Positions 7,684 to 15,218 of a stretch of 25,419 nucleotides of DNA are shown here, piece after piece. The DNA is taken from IMG/VR virus record IMGVR_UViG_3300007504_001353, positions 1 to 25,419 of that record, one strand, 5' to 3'. The notes beneath the pieces are model-generated. The model was not told the DNA's origin, ran no database searches, and was given only the letters and a program-made list of their open reading frames with translations. The DNA is from a virus. Made by a program: the position numbers and the translations under genes. Within the stretch, counting starts at the first letter, position 1; each line of letters begins with the position of its first letter.

Positions 7684-9105
7684 TTACATCCGAGGTGGCG
7701 CAGCAGGCGATGCCTCTGGCTGAACTTCGGGCGCTTCAACTCTCTCAGGCGCTTCTGTGAATTCCTCCGAAATAACTTCCTCTTTTGGCAGCTTCTCTTC
7801 TGGAGGCGAAAAAGTTTTACCTACATCTTTTTCAACACTTCTCTGTAATTCATCACTTTTTGCATTGGCTATCTCTGCAATATTTTTACCACTTGATAAC
7901 ATGCCTAACATTTTAGTTACACGCGTTAATGCATATGAATATGAATCAATTAACTTACTCTGAGCTTCCGCTAATTCCGGGAACATTGGAGCAATCCCAA
8001 GCTTATCTAACATAATATCAAACTCAGCAAGCAAACGCACTACCCTGCGGTCAGCAAGCTTTCCAGCTATTTCCTCTAATTTATTAGAAGCCATCTGCAA
8101 AGATACATCTCCCTCTAATTCTTCATATTCTCCCGGTTTCGCACCAGAGCCACCCATCAAAGCCTTTCCTAAGGGAGCAGAAACACCCCCCTCTTCTCTT
8201 TTGGGCTCAGGCTCAACGCCCAGCACGTCTTCTGGTTCGGGAGCAATAGGAGGCTCTATAGGCGCCTCCTGAGCAAACTTTTTTAAAACCGCAGCCCCTT
8301 TTTTAAATCCCTTGTTGGAAAACGCATTTGACGCTCTTAATGTAATATCTGATGCAGTAGAAGCAACTCTTACCTTCCGAACCTCCATATCAAAAGCATG
8401 AAGAAGATCAGCTAACTCCGCATGGATATTTGAGTCCATATGAGGATCTCCTTGGCGAAGAAGTTTGTCAAGTCGCCTAATAGCTATATAAAGTTTATTT
8501 TTCCATCCTTTAAACTCTTCTTTTCTTTCATCCTTTCTCTGTCTTTTCGGACGCATAGGAATGTTTTCCGGAGGGTAAAATCCTCCTCCTGTTAAAGGAA
8601 ATTGAAAATTTGATTTTTTATCCATATCTCTCTCTTTGGCCGCACGATTATATTTTAAATGTTCTCCATTTTTATAATATTTTAACCATTGCTTGAAATT
8701 CTCATCTTCTTTTTTTTCTATAGCAAGAAAACCGGCATAATAATCTACGGCGTTATCATAACTCATTTCGCCTTTTACTACAGCATCATAGATTTTATGT
8801 ACGAGCTTAATCCATTTTGCTATATCAAACTCTTCTTCATATTCTTCTGTCAAGGCACCCTGCATTATAGGGTAACCAATTTTTTTCAGCCCAGAAGTAT
8901 TTATATATGCTTCAGATGCTAAATAATAACAATCATTTAAATTTCCGCATTTAAAATCAGACTCTATAACATACTCTAATACTTCTTTGCTTATTCCAAC
9001 TTTATGATGCTTATATATATTATAAATGCTTGCAACCAACGCCTCTTTCTCTTTTGTATCAACAGAGGGAAATTTTTTTCTTATCTCTTTAATTACTTTT
9101 TTCAT
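7684..9105 (-). CDS. Large hypothetical protein, helical with Pro/Glu-rich linkers
   Basis: I place the start at ATG 9105-9103, giving 473 residues. It has an ATGA overlap with the previous gene and an AAGGAA site; an upstream ATG at 9153 would overlap that gene by 52 bases without need. The N-terminal 150 residues are helical and charged. A basic region (PKRQRKDERKEEFKGWKNK) and further helices follow. Around residues 265-330 there is a Pro/Glu/Gly linker, then another helical domain rich in Leu and Ala. The C-terminal 60 residues are again Pro/Glu-rich, ending APPRM. No catalytic motif is visible. The position between a DNA-binding protein and terminase genes suggests a structural or assembly role, unproven. 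Confidence 0.75.
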   Translation of the reverse strand: MKKVIKEIRKKFPSVDTKEKEALVASIYNIYKHHKVGISKEVLEYVIESDFKCGNLNDCYYLASEAYINTSGLKKIGYPIMQGALTEEYEEEFDIAKWIKLVHKIYDAVVKGEMSYDNAVDYYAGFLAIEKKEDENFKQWLKYYKNGEHLKYNRAAKERDMDKKSNFQFPLTGGGFYPPENIPMRPKRQRKDERKEEFKGWKNKLYIAIRRLDKLLRQGDPHMDSNIHAELADLLHAFDMEVRKVRVASTASDITLRASNAFSNKGFKKGAAVLKKFAQEAPIEPPIAPEPEDVLGVEPEPKREEGGVSAPLGKALMGGSGAKPGEYEELEGDVSLQMASNKLEEIAGKLADRRVVRLLAEFDIMLDKLGIAPMFPELAEAQSKLIDSYSYALTRVTKMLGMLSSGKNIAEIANAKSDELQRSVEKDVGKTFSPPEEKLPKEEVISEEFTEAPERVEAPEVQPEASPAAPPRM

Positions 9106-9356
9106 TGTTCCTTTTCCACTTTTGAAATCAAAGCATTTAAAGCTCGTAACCAAAATGTTAAATTAATATCATCATGTTGATTTAAATTTGCTTTTATATG
9201 CTCAAGATATAGAAGCATCTCTTGGGCGGGAAATGTTGCTTCATGCTTATTTTGAAAATTATCTTGGAGCCAAAACATAAAAGCAGCCTTAGATTCTAAA
9301 TCCTTTAAAAAAAGAAAACCATATCCTCCTTTATTTTGTGAAAGATTAACTGACAT
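9102..9356 (-). CDS. Small hypothetical protein
   Basis: The 84-residue product is compact and looks mostly helical, with many aromatic residues (GGYGFLFLKDL near the start and FMFWLQDNF, then LTFWLRALNALISKVEKEQ). The gene overlaps the preceding one by 11 bases and the following one by four, and GAGGTAATAG precedes its ATG, so it is probably a real coupled gene. There is no signal peptide or convincing membrane segment. I recognise no family. Confidence 0.65.
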   Translation of the reverse strand: MSVNLSQNKGGYGFLFLKDLESKAAFMFWLQDNFQNKHEATFPAQEMLLYLEHIKANLNQHDDINLTFWLRALNALISKVEKEQ

Positions 9357-10050
9357 CTATTACCTCTAATTGCTTTTGGTCCGCATAATCAAGATATTCT
9401 TTTTCTCCATATTGAGTATCTAAAAGTTTGGAATTTAATTTTTCAATAAACAAAGGAATAAGTGCCGGCTCTATTTCCCTCAATACCTCCAAAATAATTC
9501 CTTTTAATACGGTTAATTGCTCATTAACAACGTTTATATTAATATTATGTTCAACCGTTTGATCTGCAACCTTATCAACATACTTTTTCCAATCCCTTAA
9601 GACCTCTCTATGTTGCGTAATTAATTCCATAAAAACACGTTCCTCACGGATATTTCCGCCGGAGTTGATTACATTAAAATAATATTCTATTCTGGAAGAG
9701 ATAAGATGCTCCATTTCAAGCATCTTTCTGTTGACATCAATTTTATCATTTATTATTTCGGCAAGCTTTTCTTGGTATGCATTCGATCCCGCAACTCTTG
9801 CCATATTTTTAATTTTTTCTTTATTGGCAGTTTTTTTAGTGGCCATTTCTTTGATTTTTTTTAAAGCCTCTCCCTCAAGATTTAAAAAATCGGCCCGAAA
9901 TCTTTGAAGTGTGATACTGCTAACATGAAGCCTTTTTGTCTTTGGATGCTTTTTTTTAAGCCATGCTTCAACGCCTTTTACAGAATGACCCTCTAATAAA
10001 CGAGATATAATTTCCTCTTTTTCTGGATGTCTTAATACTTTATTGCTCAT
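9346..10050 (-). CDS. Helix-turn-helix protein, possible small terminase subunit
   Basis: The 234-residue protein starts with a helix-turn-helix-like unit: EEIISRLLEGHSVKGVEAWL (about 12-31), then a basic turn and VSSITLQRFRADFL (43-56). A Lys-rich segment and long helices follow (RKMLEMEHLISSRIEYYF, VLRDWKKYVDKVAD). Small terminases combine an N-terminal DNA-binding domain with an oligomerising helical part, and this gene opens the block that leads to the large terminase, so that role is plausible. It lies five genes further upstream than a small terminase usually does, and other DNA-binding roles remain open. AAGGTGAT precedes the ATG, immediately after the terminator described next. Confidence 0.55.
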   Translation of the reverse strand: MSNKVLRHPEKEEIISRLLEGHSVKGVEAWLKKKHPKTKRLHVSSITLQRFRADFLNLEGEALKKIKEMATKKTANKEKIKNMARVAGSNAYQEKLAEIINDKIDVNRKMLEMEHLISSRIEYYFNVINSGGNIREERVFMELITQHREVLRDWKKYVDKVADQTVEHNININVVNEQLTVLKGIILEVLREIEPALIPLFIEKLNSKLLDTQYGEKEYLDYADQKQLEVIDVS

Positions 10051-10067
10051 ATATCACCTTCACATAT

Positions 10068-10101
10068 AAAAAAAGCCTGCAAAGATTTTACTATGCAGGC
10101 T
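10068..10101 (-). terminator. Rho-independent terminator for leftward transcripts
   Basis: Positions 10074-10081 and 10094-10101 form a perfect 8-base GC-rich stem with a 12-base loop. In the leftward transcript it is followed by seven U residues (A run 10068-10074 on the plus strand). It lies 18 bases past the end of the 158-residue gene and separates the middle block from the packaging block. The next gene starts only 18 bases later with no good promoter between, so read-through may feed it. Confidence 0.85.
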
Positions 10102-10118
10102 GAGATTCATTGTTTTGT

Positions 10119-10595
10119 TTATTTTTTTAATTTTGCCGGGTCACAAATAGAGGAACGTGTATATAAATCACTCTGGAGACTAACACAACCCCCAGGGTAC
10201 TCTTGTCCGCTTTCATCCTTGAAACCTTCACGCCAATCATATATCTTCTTGGTATAAGGGTCCATATAAACACTTTCTCCGCCGCGAATTCTTTCAGCCA
10301 TTAATCCTGGTTTGCCAGGAACATATCTGGTGGATAATGAAGGAGCTGGCTCCTCTACAGAAGGATCGGCTTTTTCTTTTTTTACAGTAGGGCTATCATG
10401 TGATATTTCACCACCACGCTCAGTTAAAATTCTTTTTTTGTTTCCATATTCTATTCCAGTACCACGATAATTTTGAAGAATTCCGCTTTCTGCGGCTTCT
10501 TTTAAAATACGAATATACTCAGAACGTAACTTTCTCGTAATGCTGCGATTAACCTTCGAATTTTTTATATTTAAATATAGCTTTCCAGCGCTCAT
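10119..10595 (-). CDS. Hypothetical protein, last gene of the middle block
   Basis: This 158-residue protein has a basic helical N-terminus (residues 1-40, LYLNIKNSKVNRSITRKLR), a disordered Pro/Ser/Glu segment around 65-90 and a C-terminal region with many Tyr and Gly residues and two cysteines (PGGCVSLQ and SSICDP). AAGGGG precedes the ATG. It follows the 517-residue gene by 10 bases and is followed by a strong terminator. No family is recognised. The Tyr/Gly-rich end could fold as a small beta structure. Confidence 0.7.
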   Translation of the reverse strand: MSAGKLYLNIKNSKVNRSITRKLRSEYIRILKEAAESGILQNYRGTGIEYGNKKRILTERGGEISHDSPTVKKEKADPSVEEPAPSLSTRYVPGKPGLMAERIRGGESVYMDPYTKKIYDWREGFKDESGQEYPGGCVSLQSDLYTRSSICDPAKLKK

Positions 10596-10605
10596 AAAAA
10601 ACCCC

Positions 10606-12159
10606 TTAATTAATTTTTATGTTGGATGTATTAATCATCACCTGTTCAGAATCTGCATTTTGACTTTTAAGTCGATGCATCGGCATCGGACGACCCTGTG
10701 CGTCAAATGCTATTTTACTTAACGGCAATGCTAATTTTGGACAATACCACTGAACTGTTGTTGGATGTTTTATTAAATCTCCTCTTTCAATGGCTACCTT
10801 GATATGACGAGTTCTGTCAGTCTCAACCGCAGAAGAATGTTTTAATAAATCCTGATAATGCTTAAATGCAGAAACATAATGAGATTTCTCAAATCTTCTC
10901 TGAATTACCATTAAAGCATTTTCTGCTTTTTTGTAATTTTTTGATGCAACACCCTCAAGAAGCTGATCCATCAACTGATGATATGATTGATCCCCCATCT
11001 CTTTTCTCTCTCTATCAAACCCAAGAGAAGCAGAGGTGTTTAGCCTATTATTAAAAGAATCATAACCAGCTTTTGAAAAATCATAAACATTATCTGCTGT
11101 GTAAAACTTGCTTGGGAGAATTGTTTGTCCATTATGAATTTCTACAGGCACACGTACATTTACATGACCTTTTACCGTTGGAACTTCAGCAGAATAAACA
11201 ACCCCGGTCTGAGAAGATGAGCCAAATTTAACCTGAGGATTAAAAAATCCTAAGCCTTTAAGCTCATTAGAAACCAAAACCATCCCTTTTCTCAAAATGC
11301 GATCATCATGCGAAGCTCTCGCCATCATTAAATCATTTTCTAAATTTGCAAATTTATCTAAACTCTGTGGTAATACTTTTTTCTCTGTAGGAATAGAATC
11401 TAAAGGTTCTCGCCGCCCTGCTACTTTTTTCTGACTGTAATACTTCTTTTCTTCTTTTGCTTCTTTAATGGCCAACCAAACATTATCTTTTGTCAATGGG
11501 ATTGTTGTTTCACCATTAGTTAAAGAAGATGGGGGATTTACAAGCCCATTTGTAATCTGCACAGGTAAATGCAAAGCTACTTTGTTATATCCATCAGAAT
11601 AAATTGCTGCACATAAAGCGAAATGATCGTTCTCAGCAATTACGTCAATTGAGCGAGGTGCATATCCAATCCCAGATAAAGCTGATACAACAGCCTTCTT
11701 AACAGAAGATGTTAAATTTCTGTTCTTTTTATTGAAAATTCCCCTGTTTAAATCAAGGACTACCTCAAAAGCATCAGAAAGCTCTTTATTCTTGTAAGGC
11801 ATTGCTACCGCTCCGGTGGTAGCCTTTAAATGCGAATTATTTTCGTGTTTCTTCTCAAGATATTGGCGCTCTTCGGGAAGCAAATCTCCTAAGACGGTTC
11901 TAAATGCGGAGCGATTGCCTCCAAGGCCAAGCATTTGATCGTAAATAGACTTCACATCTGATTGAGACATAAAGGCAGAACTTGATGCTTTTTTTACAAT
12001 AACATCTCTCATGCTGTTAATCAAAATATCATTAGGCTTTTCGTCGGCTGCGCGAACAAATCTTTCGGCAACATATGCAGATGTGTACAAATTGCCATTA
12101 TCAAGCTGACCAAGGGCAGCCTGCGCAGCTTTTATAATATTAAAAATATCTTTCTGCAT
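10606..12159 (-). CDS. Large hypothetical protein with an internal domain duplication
   Basis: The 517-residue product contains two related stretches, about residues 153-230 and 290-360. Matching points, in order, are LSGIGY and LKGLGF, then VALHLPVQITNG and VNVRVPVEIHNG, then TIPLTKDNVW and ILPSKFYTADNVY. Each pattern suggests a helix followed by beta strands, repeated after a linker. Helical regions precede (1-110) and follow (375-480) them. The very end is basic and polar. The sequence has no enzymatic motif that I can see. AAGGAT precedes the ATG, and the gene sits 11 bases after the 168-residue gene. It may be a virion or nucleoid-type protein; I cannot assign it. Confidence 0.75.
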   Translation of the reverse strand: MQKDIFNIIKAAQAALGQLDNGNLYTSAYVAERFVRAADEKPNDILINSMRDVIVKKASSSAFMSQSDVKSIYDQMLGLGGNRSAFRTVLGDLLPEERQYLEKKHENNSHLKATTGAVAMPYKNKELSDAFEVVLDLNRGIFNKKNRNLTSSVKKAVVSALSGIGYAPRSIDVIAENDHFALCAAIYSDGYNKVALHLPVQITNGLVNPPSSLTNGETTIPLTKDNVWLAIKEAKEEKKYYSQKKVAGRREPLDSIPTEKKVLPQSLDKFANLENDLMMARASHDDRILRKGMVLVSNELKGLGFFNPQVKFGSSSQTGVVYSAEVPTVKGHVNVRVPVEIHNGQTILPSKFYTADNVYDFSKAGYDSFNNRLNTSASLGFDRERKEMGDQSYHQLMDQLLEGVASKNYKKAENALMVIQRRFEKSHYVSAFKHYQDLLKHSSAVETDRTRHIKVAIERGDLIKHPTTVQWYCPKLALPLSKIAFDAQGRPMPMHRLKSQNADSEQVMINTSNIKIN

Positions 12160-12170
12160 AGTTTATATCC

Positions 12171-12677
12171 TTATACATATTTGTTTAATTCTGGGAAAGC
12201 CTGCTTTATAGAGCTTCTTTTTGATTCCGGTTGCTCAGCGAATACTTCCTTCACAAAAGAATCGTCTTCTCCAATTCTTTCCAAAAGAGCCTCTTTGAAA
12301 GTAATTACTTCCTCCGGCGCAAAACCATAAGACTTAGAAGAGAATCTCGCAATTGGGCGAGATTTATAGGTTAATGTAACATTTTCCCTATTGTAATCAG
12401 AAACTGCGCCCCAATCTCCGCTATTCACAGATTCATATCTCGGATCAGAAGCCCTTACTAAATGAGCTGCACCATTGATATCCTGCAATACCCATAAACC
12501 ATTATATGGATCGTCATTTACTTTATATACATCAAATGCAAACTTTTGGATTTGGCCATTAGACACAAGTTTTTCCGAAAATTTAATTGCGTTTTTTTCA
12601 GATAAAGATACCGAATTCTTTGCCAAAGCCTTCTTTAAAACTGCATCTATGTTAGCTAAATACTTTTCTCTTGTCAT
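12171..12677 (-). CDS. Hypothetical protein
   Basis: This 168-residue protein has a helical Lys-rich start (1-40), then a central region with a beta-like pattern (KFAFDVYKVNDDPYNGLWVL, LVRASDPRYES) and a helical C-terminus (EEVITFKEALLERI, SFVKEVFAEQPE). AGAGGTAAG precedes the ATG. The gene lies 22 bases after the sigma-like gene and 11 before the 517-residue gene, so all three probably share a transcript. I recognise no domain; the DPYNGLW and DPRYES segments look like conserved loops and would be good search seeds. Confidence 0.7.
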   Translation of the reverse strand: MTREKYLANIDAVLKKALAKNSVSLSEKNAIKFSEKLVSNGQIQKFAFDVYKVNDDPYNGLWVLQDINGAAHLVRASDPRYESVNSGDWGAVSDYNRENVTLTYKSRPIARFSSKSYGFAPEEVITFKEALLERIGEDDSFVKEVFAEQPESKRSSIKQAFPELNKYV

Positions 12678-12699
12678 TAGACTTACCTCTTCGTAAGAT

Positions 12700-13161
12700 T
12701 TATAGTTTATTAATAGAAAGATCTAACTCGGATTCGTCGCCGTTTTTGATCTCCCTTATCTCTTTTAAAATTCGCTGAATCTCGGGATTATTACTACATA
12801 TCTTTTTTAGCTTCTTAACAATCCCACCATAACGCTTTTTGTTGTTTTTATAATCAATGTTCCCAAGGAGGGCTTTGTGGATTGCTGACTGTGTTACACC
12901 TAAATGTTCTGCTATTTCATTCTGTGTTTTCCCCATCAATCTCATAAGAAGAATCTTTTTCTGATGTGCCGTAAGAAAGCCTCCATGAATGATGTTATAT
13001 ATTTCTTCTAAAAGCTCCTCTCTTAAAGTTTGAATCCTTTCATCTATTTCGTTATTTTTTAAAATATGACTAATACCTCTTTCTTCGGGAAAGTTATTAA
13101 GCTTTCCCTGATCAAAAGAGATCTCAACAATTTTATGTTGATATAGTTTAGATTTATTCAC
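12700..13161 (-). CDS. Sigma region 4-like helix-turn-helix protein (GTG start)
   Basis: The 153-residue protein carries a helix-turn-helix much like region 4 of sigma-70 factors or LuxR-type regulators: LTAHQKKILLMRLMGKTQ (63-80) followed by NEIAEHLGVTQSAIHKALLG (81-100). A basic C-terminal helix (about 110-125) and an acidic tail follow. The region 2 needed for -10 recognition is not apparent, so it is unlikely to be a complete sigma factor; it may redirect host polymerase or act as an ordinary regulator. It begins with GTG at 13161-13159, preceded by AGGAAATAAATA, and overlaps the endonuclease gene by 8 bases. Being in front of late-type genes, it could control them; this is inference. Confidence 0.75.
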   Translation of the reverse strand: MNKSKLYQHKIVEISFDQGKLNNFPEERGISHILKNNEIDERIQTLREELLEEIYNIIHGGFLTAHQKKILLMRLMGKTQNEIAEHLGVTQSAIHKALLGNIDYKNNKKRYGGIVKKLKKICSNNPEIQRILKEIREIKNGDESELDLSINKL

Positions 13162-14296
13162 TATTTATTTCCTGTAAATATTTAGCCACAATGGCCTCAA
13201 CGTTTTCAAGATCCCAATAAGGAATCCTTAATAAATTTATGTTATTGGAAGCACAAAAGATATTTTTAATTTGATCATTTATCTGAATATACTCTAAATT
13301 CTCTATGTCACCACTCCATCCAATATAATGCTGCAAGCCATCAAACTCTATACAAAGATTATGTCTTGGTAAATAAAAATCAAACTTTAAAGGTTGCTTA
13401 TTCCTGCAGCTACTAAAAGATTTCTCCATTTCAAAATCAAAATTATTTTCTCTTAGAAACTTTCTTATTCTAAGCTCTCCCCTGCTTTCGAAACAGTAAG
13501 TGCAACCATGCCCCTGTAAATGATCTCTTGCCATTTGGTAAAATACACCGTGTTTCTTGCATTTAATGGCAACTTTCTGATAAGACACTATATATTTTGT
13601 TAAATCATATTCAAACAAATCACCATGAACAGCTTTCGCTAAAGAAATAAATTTTCCGGTTGTATAGCGCCGGGCTATCTGCTTTTGAGCTAAGATTAAT
13701 TCGGCACATTTGGGGCAATTACTTTTTAAATGCCCAGTTGGAGTTTGTAAAAACTCGCCATGTTTTTTGCAAATAAGAATAACCGGGGTATAACAATTCT
13801 TATAATCAACTTTAGAGTAATTATATTTATCCCCATGCGTTTCTCTTGCCTTTGTAATAAATTCAGCGCGCGTTAATGCATTTTTTCGCCCCGCTCTTTC
13901 CGAACCGCATTTGGGACATCCATGACCCTGGAAGTGAATTCTCGGAGTTTGCTTAAACTCTCCATGATCAGAGCATCCGATTATTACCTTTACTTCGTTA
14001 CGCTTATATACAACTTTATCATAATTATATTTATCTCCATGAACTTCTTTGGATTTCTCCAAGAATTTGACCAAGTTAAATCGGCATCTATCTCCGGTTT
14101 TATTGGCCGCACATTTTCTGCATCCTCGACCTGCCATATGATGATCAGGTTGTTGTATAAACTCACCATGCTCAGGGCATATTATGATAGCCTTTGTTCT
14201 ATTGTTTTTATAAACAGATTTAGAATAATCATATTTATCTCCATGAGACTCTCTTGATTTTTCTATAAACTCTTCTCTCGTTTTTCTTCTTGGTAT
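13154..14296 (-). CDS. Homing-type endonuclease with four Cys/His repeats, apparent AUA start
   Basis: The first in-frame ATG (14137) cuts into the first repeat, but the frame stays open and repeat-like up to an ATA codon at 14296-14294, six bases after a strong AAGGAG; a stop (TGA) lies two codons further up. This gives 380 residues. Four repeats of about 60-75 residues share the pattern HGDKYxYxK, then CxxHGxFxQxPxxH, then GCxxC (DUF723-like), and probably bind zinc and DNA. The C-terminal 110 residues form a Vsr / PD-(D/E)XK-like nuclease: SRGE, FDFYLP, CIEFDGLQHY, and a final Asp and Lys (NDQIKN). It resembles the gene at the right edge. Such genes cut DNA to spread themselves. It sits 10 bases after the primase stop, and its end overlaps the sigma-like gene. 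Confidence 0.8.
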   Translation of the reverse strand: MPRRKTREEFIEKSRESHGDKYDYSKSVYKNNRTKAIIICPEHGEFIQQPDHHMAGRGCRKCAANKTGDRCRFNLVKFLEKSKEVHGDKYNYDKVVYKRNEVKVIIGCSDHGEFKQTPRIHFQGHGCPKCGSERAGRKNALTRAEFITKARETHGDKYNYSKVDYKNCYTPVILICKKHGEFLQTPTGHLKSNCPKCAELILAQKQIARRYTTGKFISLAKAVHGDLFEYDLTKYIVSYQKVAIKCKKHGVFYQMARDHLQGHGCTYCFESRGELRIRKFLRENNFDFEMEKSFSSCRNKQPLKFDFYLPRHNLCIEFDGLQHYIGWSGDIENLEYIQINDQIKNIFCASNNINLLRIPYWDLENVEAIVAKYLQEINSE

Positions 14297-14306
14297 TTTT
14301 CACTCC

Positions 14307-15089
14307 TTATTCAAAAGCCGGGCAGTAATCACTTAAAGCATTAAATAATTCATTCTTTGAGTGGTTTCTTAAAAACTCATCAACATCTTTATATCCTTCA
14401 GGGAGAATTTTGTATCTAATTTTAAGTCCCCAATTCGAATATTTTTTATTTACAGACTCCATACCTTTTCTTCCACCATCATCACGATCAAAAAGAAAAG
14501 TCATTTTATCTGTATATTTTGTTAAAGCTAAAACGTGTTTTTTGGACAATCCTGTCCCACATAAAGCAACTGCATTTTTAATGTTATTTAAAACAAGACT
14601 CATTTGATCAAAAGGCCCTTCGCATATAAATACATTTTTATGTTTAAGAATATGTCCTCTTGAAGAGTTCAATCCAAAAAGCGTCTTGCTTTTTGGGTAT
14701 TTGCTATTTTCATACTTAGAGATTAATAATGCCGCACGCTCATCTTCTGACAAGAGAGTCCTGCCATTTATGCCTATTGGTCTATTGAATTCATCAAAAA
14801 GCGGTATTATTAAACAAAAAAATTCTGAAAACTTTGAGTCTCCAGAATAATTAATTATATTTAAACTTTCCAATGTAAAACGAGAAACGTATTTTGTTAA
14901 AATATCAACATTTTGAGGAAAATACCCTAACTTGTATTTGCTTATGATATCATCAGATAAACCTCTCTCTTTTCGAAGATAGCTTTGGGCCTTTTTCGAG
15001 TTTTTAAGGTTGGCATGGCAAATATCAATAAGAATGCCAAGATCTTTGCGAATATTTTCGCTCAAACGAACTCCATTTTTTTCTTTCAT
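14307..15089 (-). CDS. DnaG-type primase catalytic core without zinc domain
   Basis: The 260-residue protein corresponds to the RNA polymerase core of bacterial primase. It opens with the helical YLRKERGLSDDIISKYKLGY region (37-56), then LIIPLFDEFNRPIGINGR (93-110), YPKSKTLFGL (131-140), and a TOPRIM fold with ICEGPFDQ (E157), GTGLSKKH, FLFDRDDGG (D201, D203) and KDVDEF (235-238). The usual N-terminal CHC2 zinc domain of about 100 residues and the C-terminal helicase-binding domain are missing, and neither is encoded nearby. It should make RNA primers with help from another factor. The ATG at 15089 has no ribosome binding site; a TTG at 15065 is preceded by GGAG at five bases and is an alternative start. 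Confidence 0.85.
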   Translation of the reverse strand: MKEKNGVRLSENIRKDLGILIDICHANLKNSKKAQSYLRKERGLSDDIISKYKLGYFPQNVDILTKYVSRFTLESLNIINYSGDSKFSEFFCLIIPLFDEFNRPIGINGRTLLSEDERAALLISKYENSKYPKSKTLFGLNSSRGHILKHKNVFICEGPFDQMSLVLNNIKNAVALCGTGLSKKHVLALTKYTDKMTFLFDRDDGGRKGMESVNKKYSNWGLKIRYKILPEGYKDVDEFLRNHSKNELFNALSDYCPAFE

Positions 15090-15148
15090 CTATAACAACT
15101 TTTTTTACAATGAAGCAACTTTATTTGCAACATTTCATTTTTTATAAT

Positions 15149-15176
15149 AAAAAAGCCTCCTTTTTAGGGAGGCTTT
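15149..15176 (-). terminator. Rho-independent terminator after recA
   Basis: Positions 15152-15160 and 15168-15176 form a 9-base stem (AAAGCCTCC and its complement) with a 7-base loop. In the leftward direction the stem runs into six U residues (A run 15149-15154). It lies 43 bases past the end of the recA-like gene and ends the groEL-recA unit. A strongly AT-rich stretch of about 60 bases follows, up to the primase gene. Confidence 0.85.
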
Positions 15177-15218
15177 CTGCTTCCGTATTAATAAAAATAC
15201 GCACCAAAAACTTTAAAA

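Noticed and set aside
9106-9153. Longer start for the 473-residue protein
   Set aside because: It would overlap the previous gene by 52 bases, while the ATG at 9105 gives the four-base overlap seen across this genome and has AAGGAA before it.
15102-15130. Promoter for the primase gene (TTGCAA, 17 bases, TAAAAA)
   Set aside because: Both boxes match only four of six positions in a strongly AT-rich stretch, so chance is likely. Nothing else is visible in this short gap beyond the terminator.
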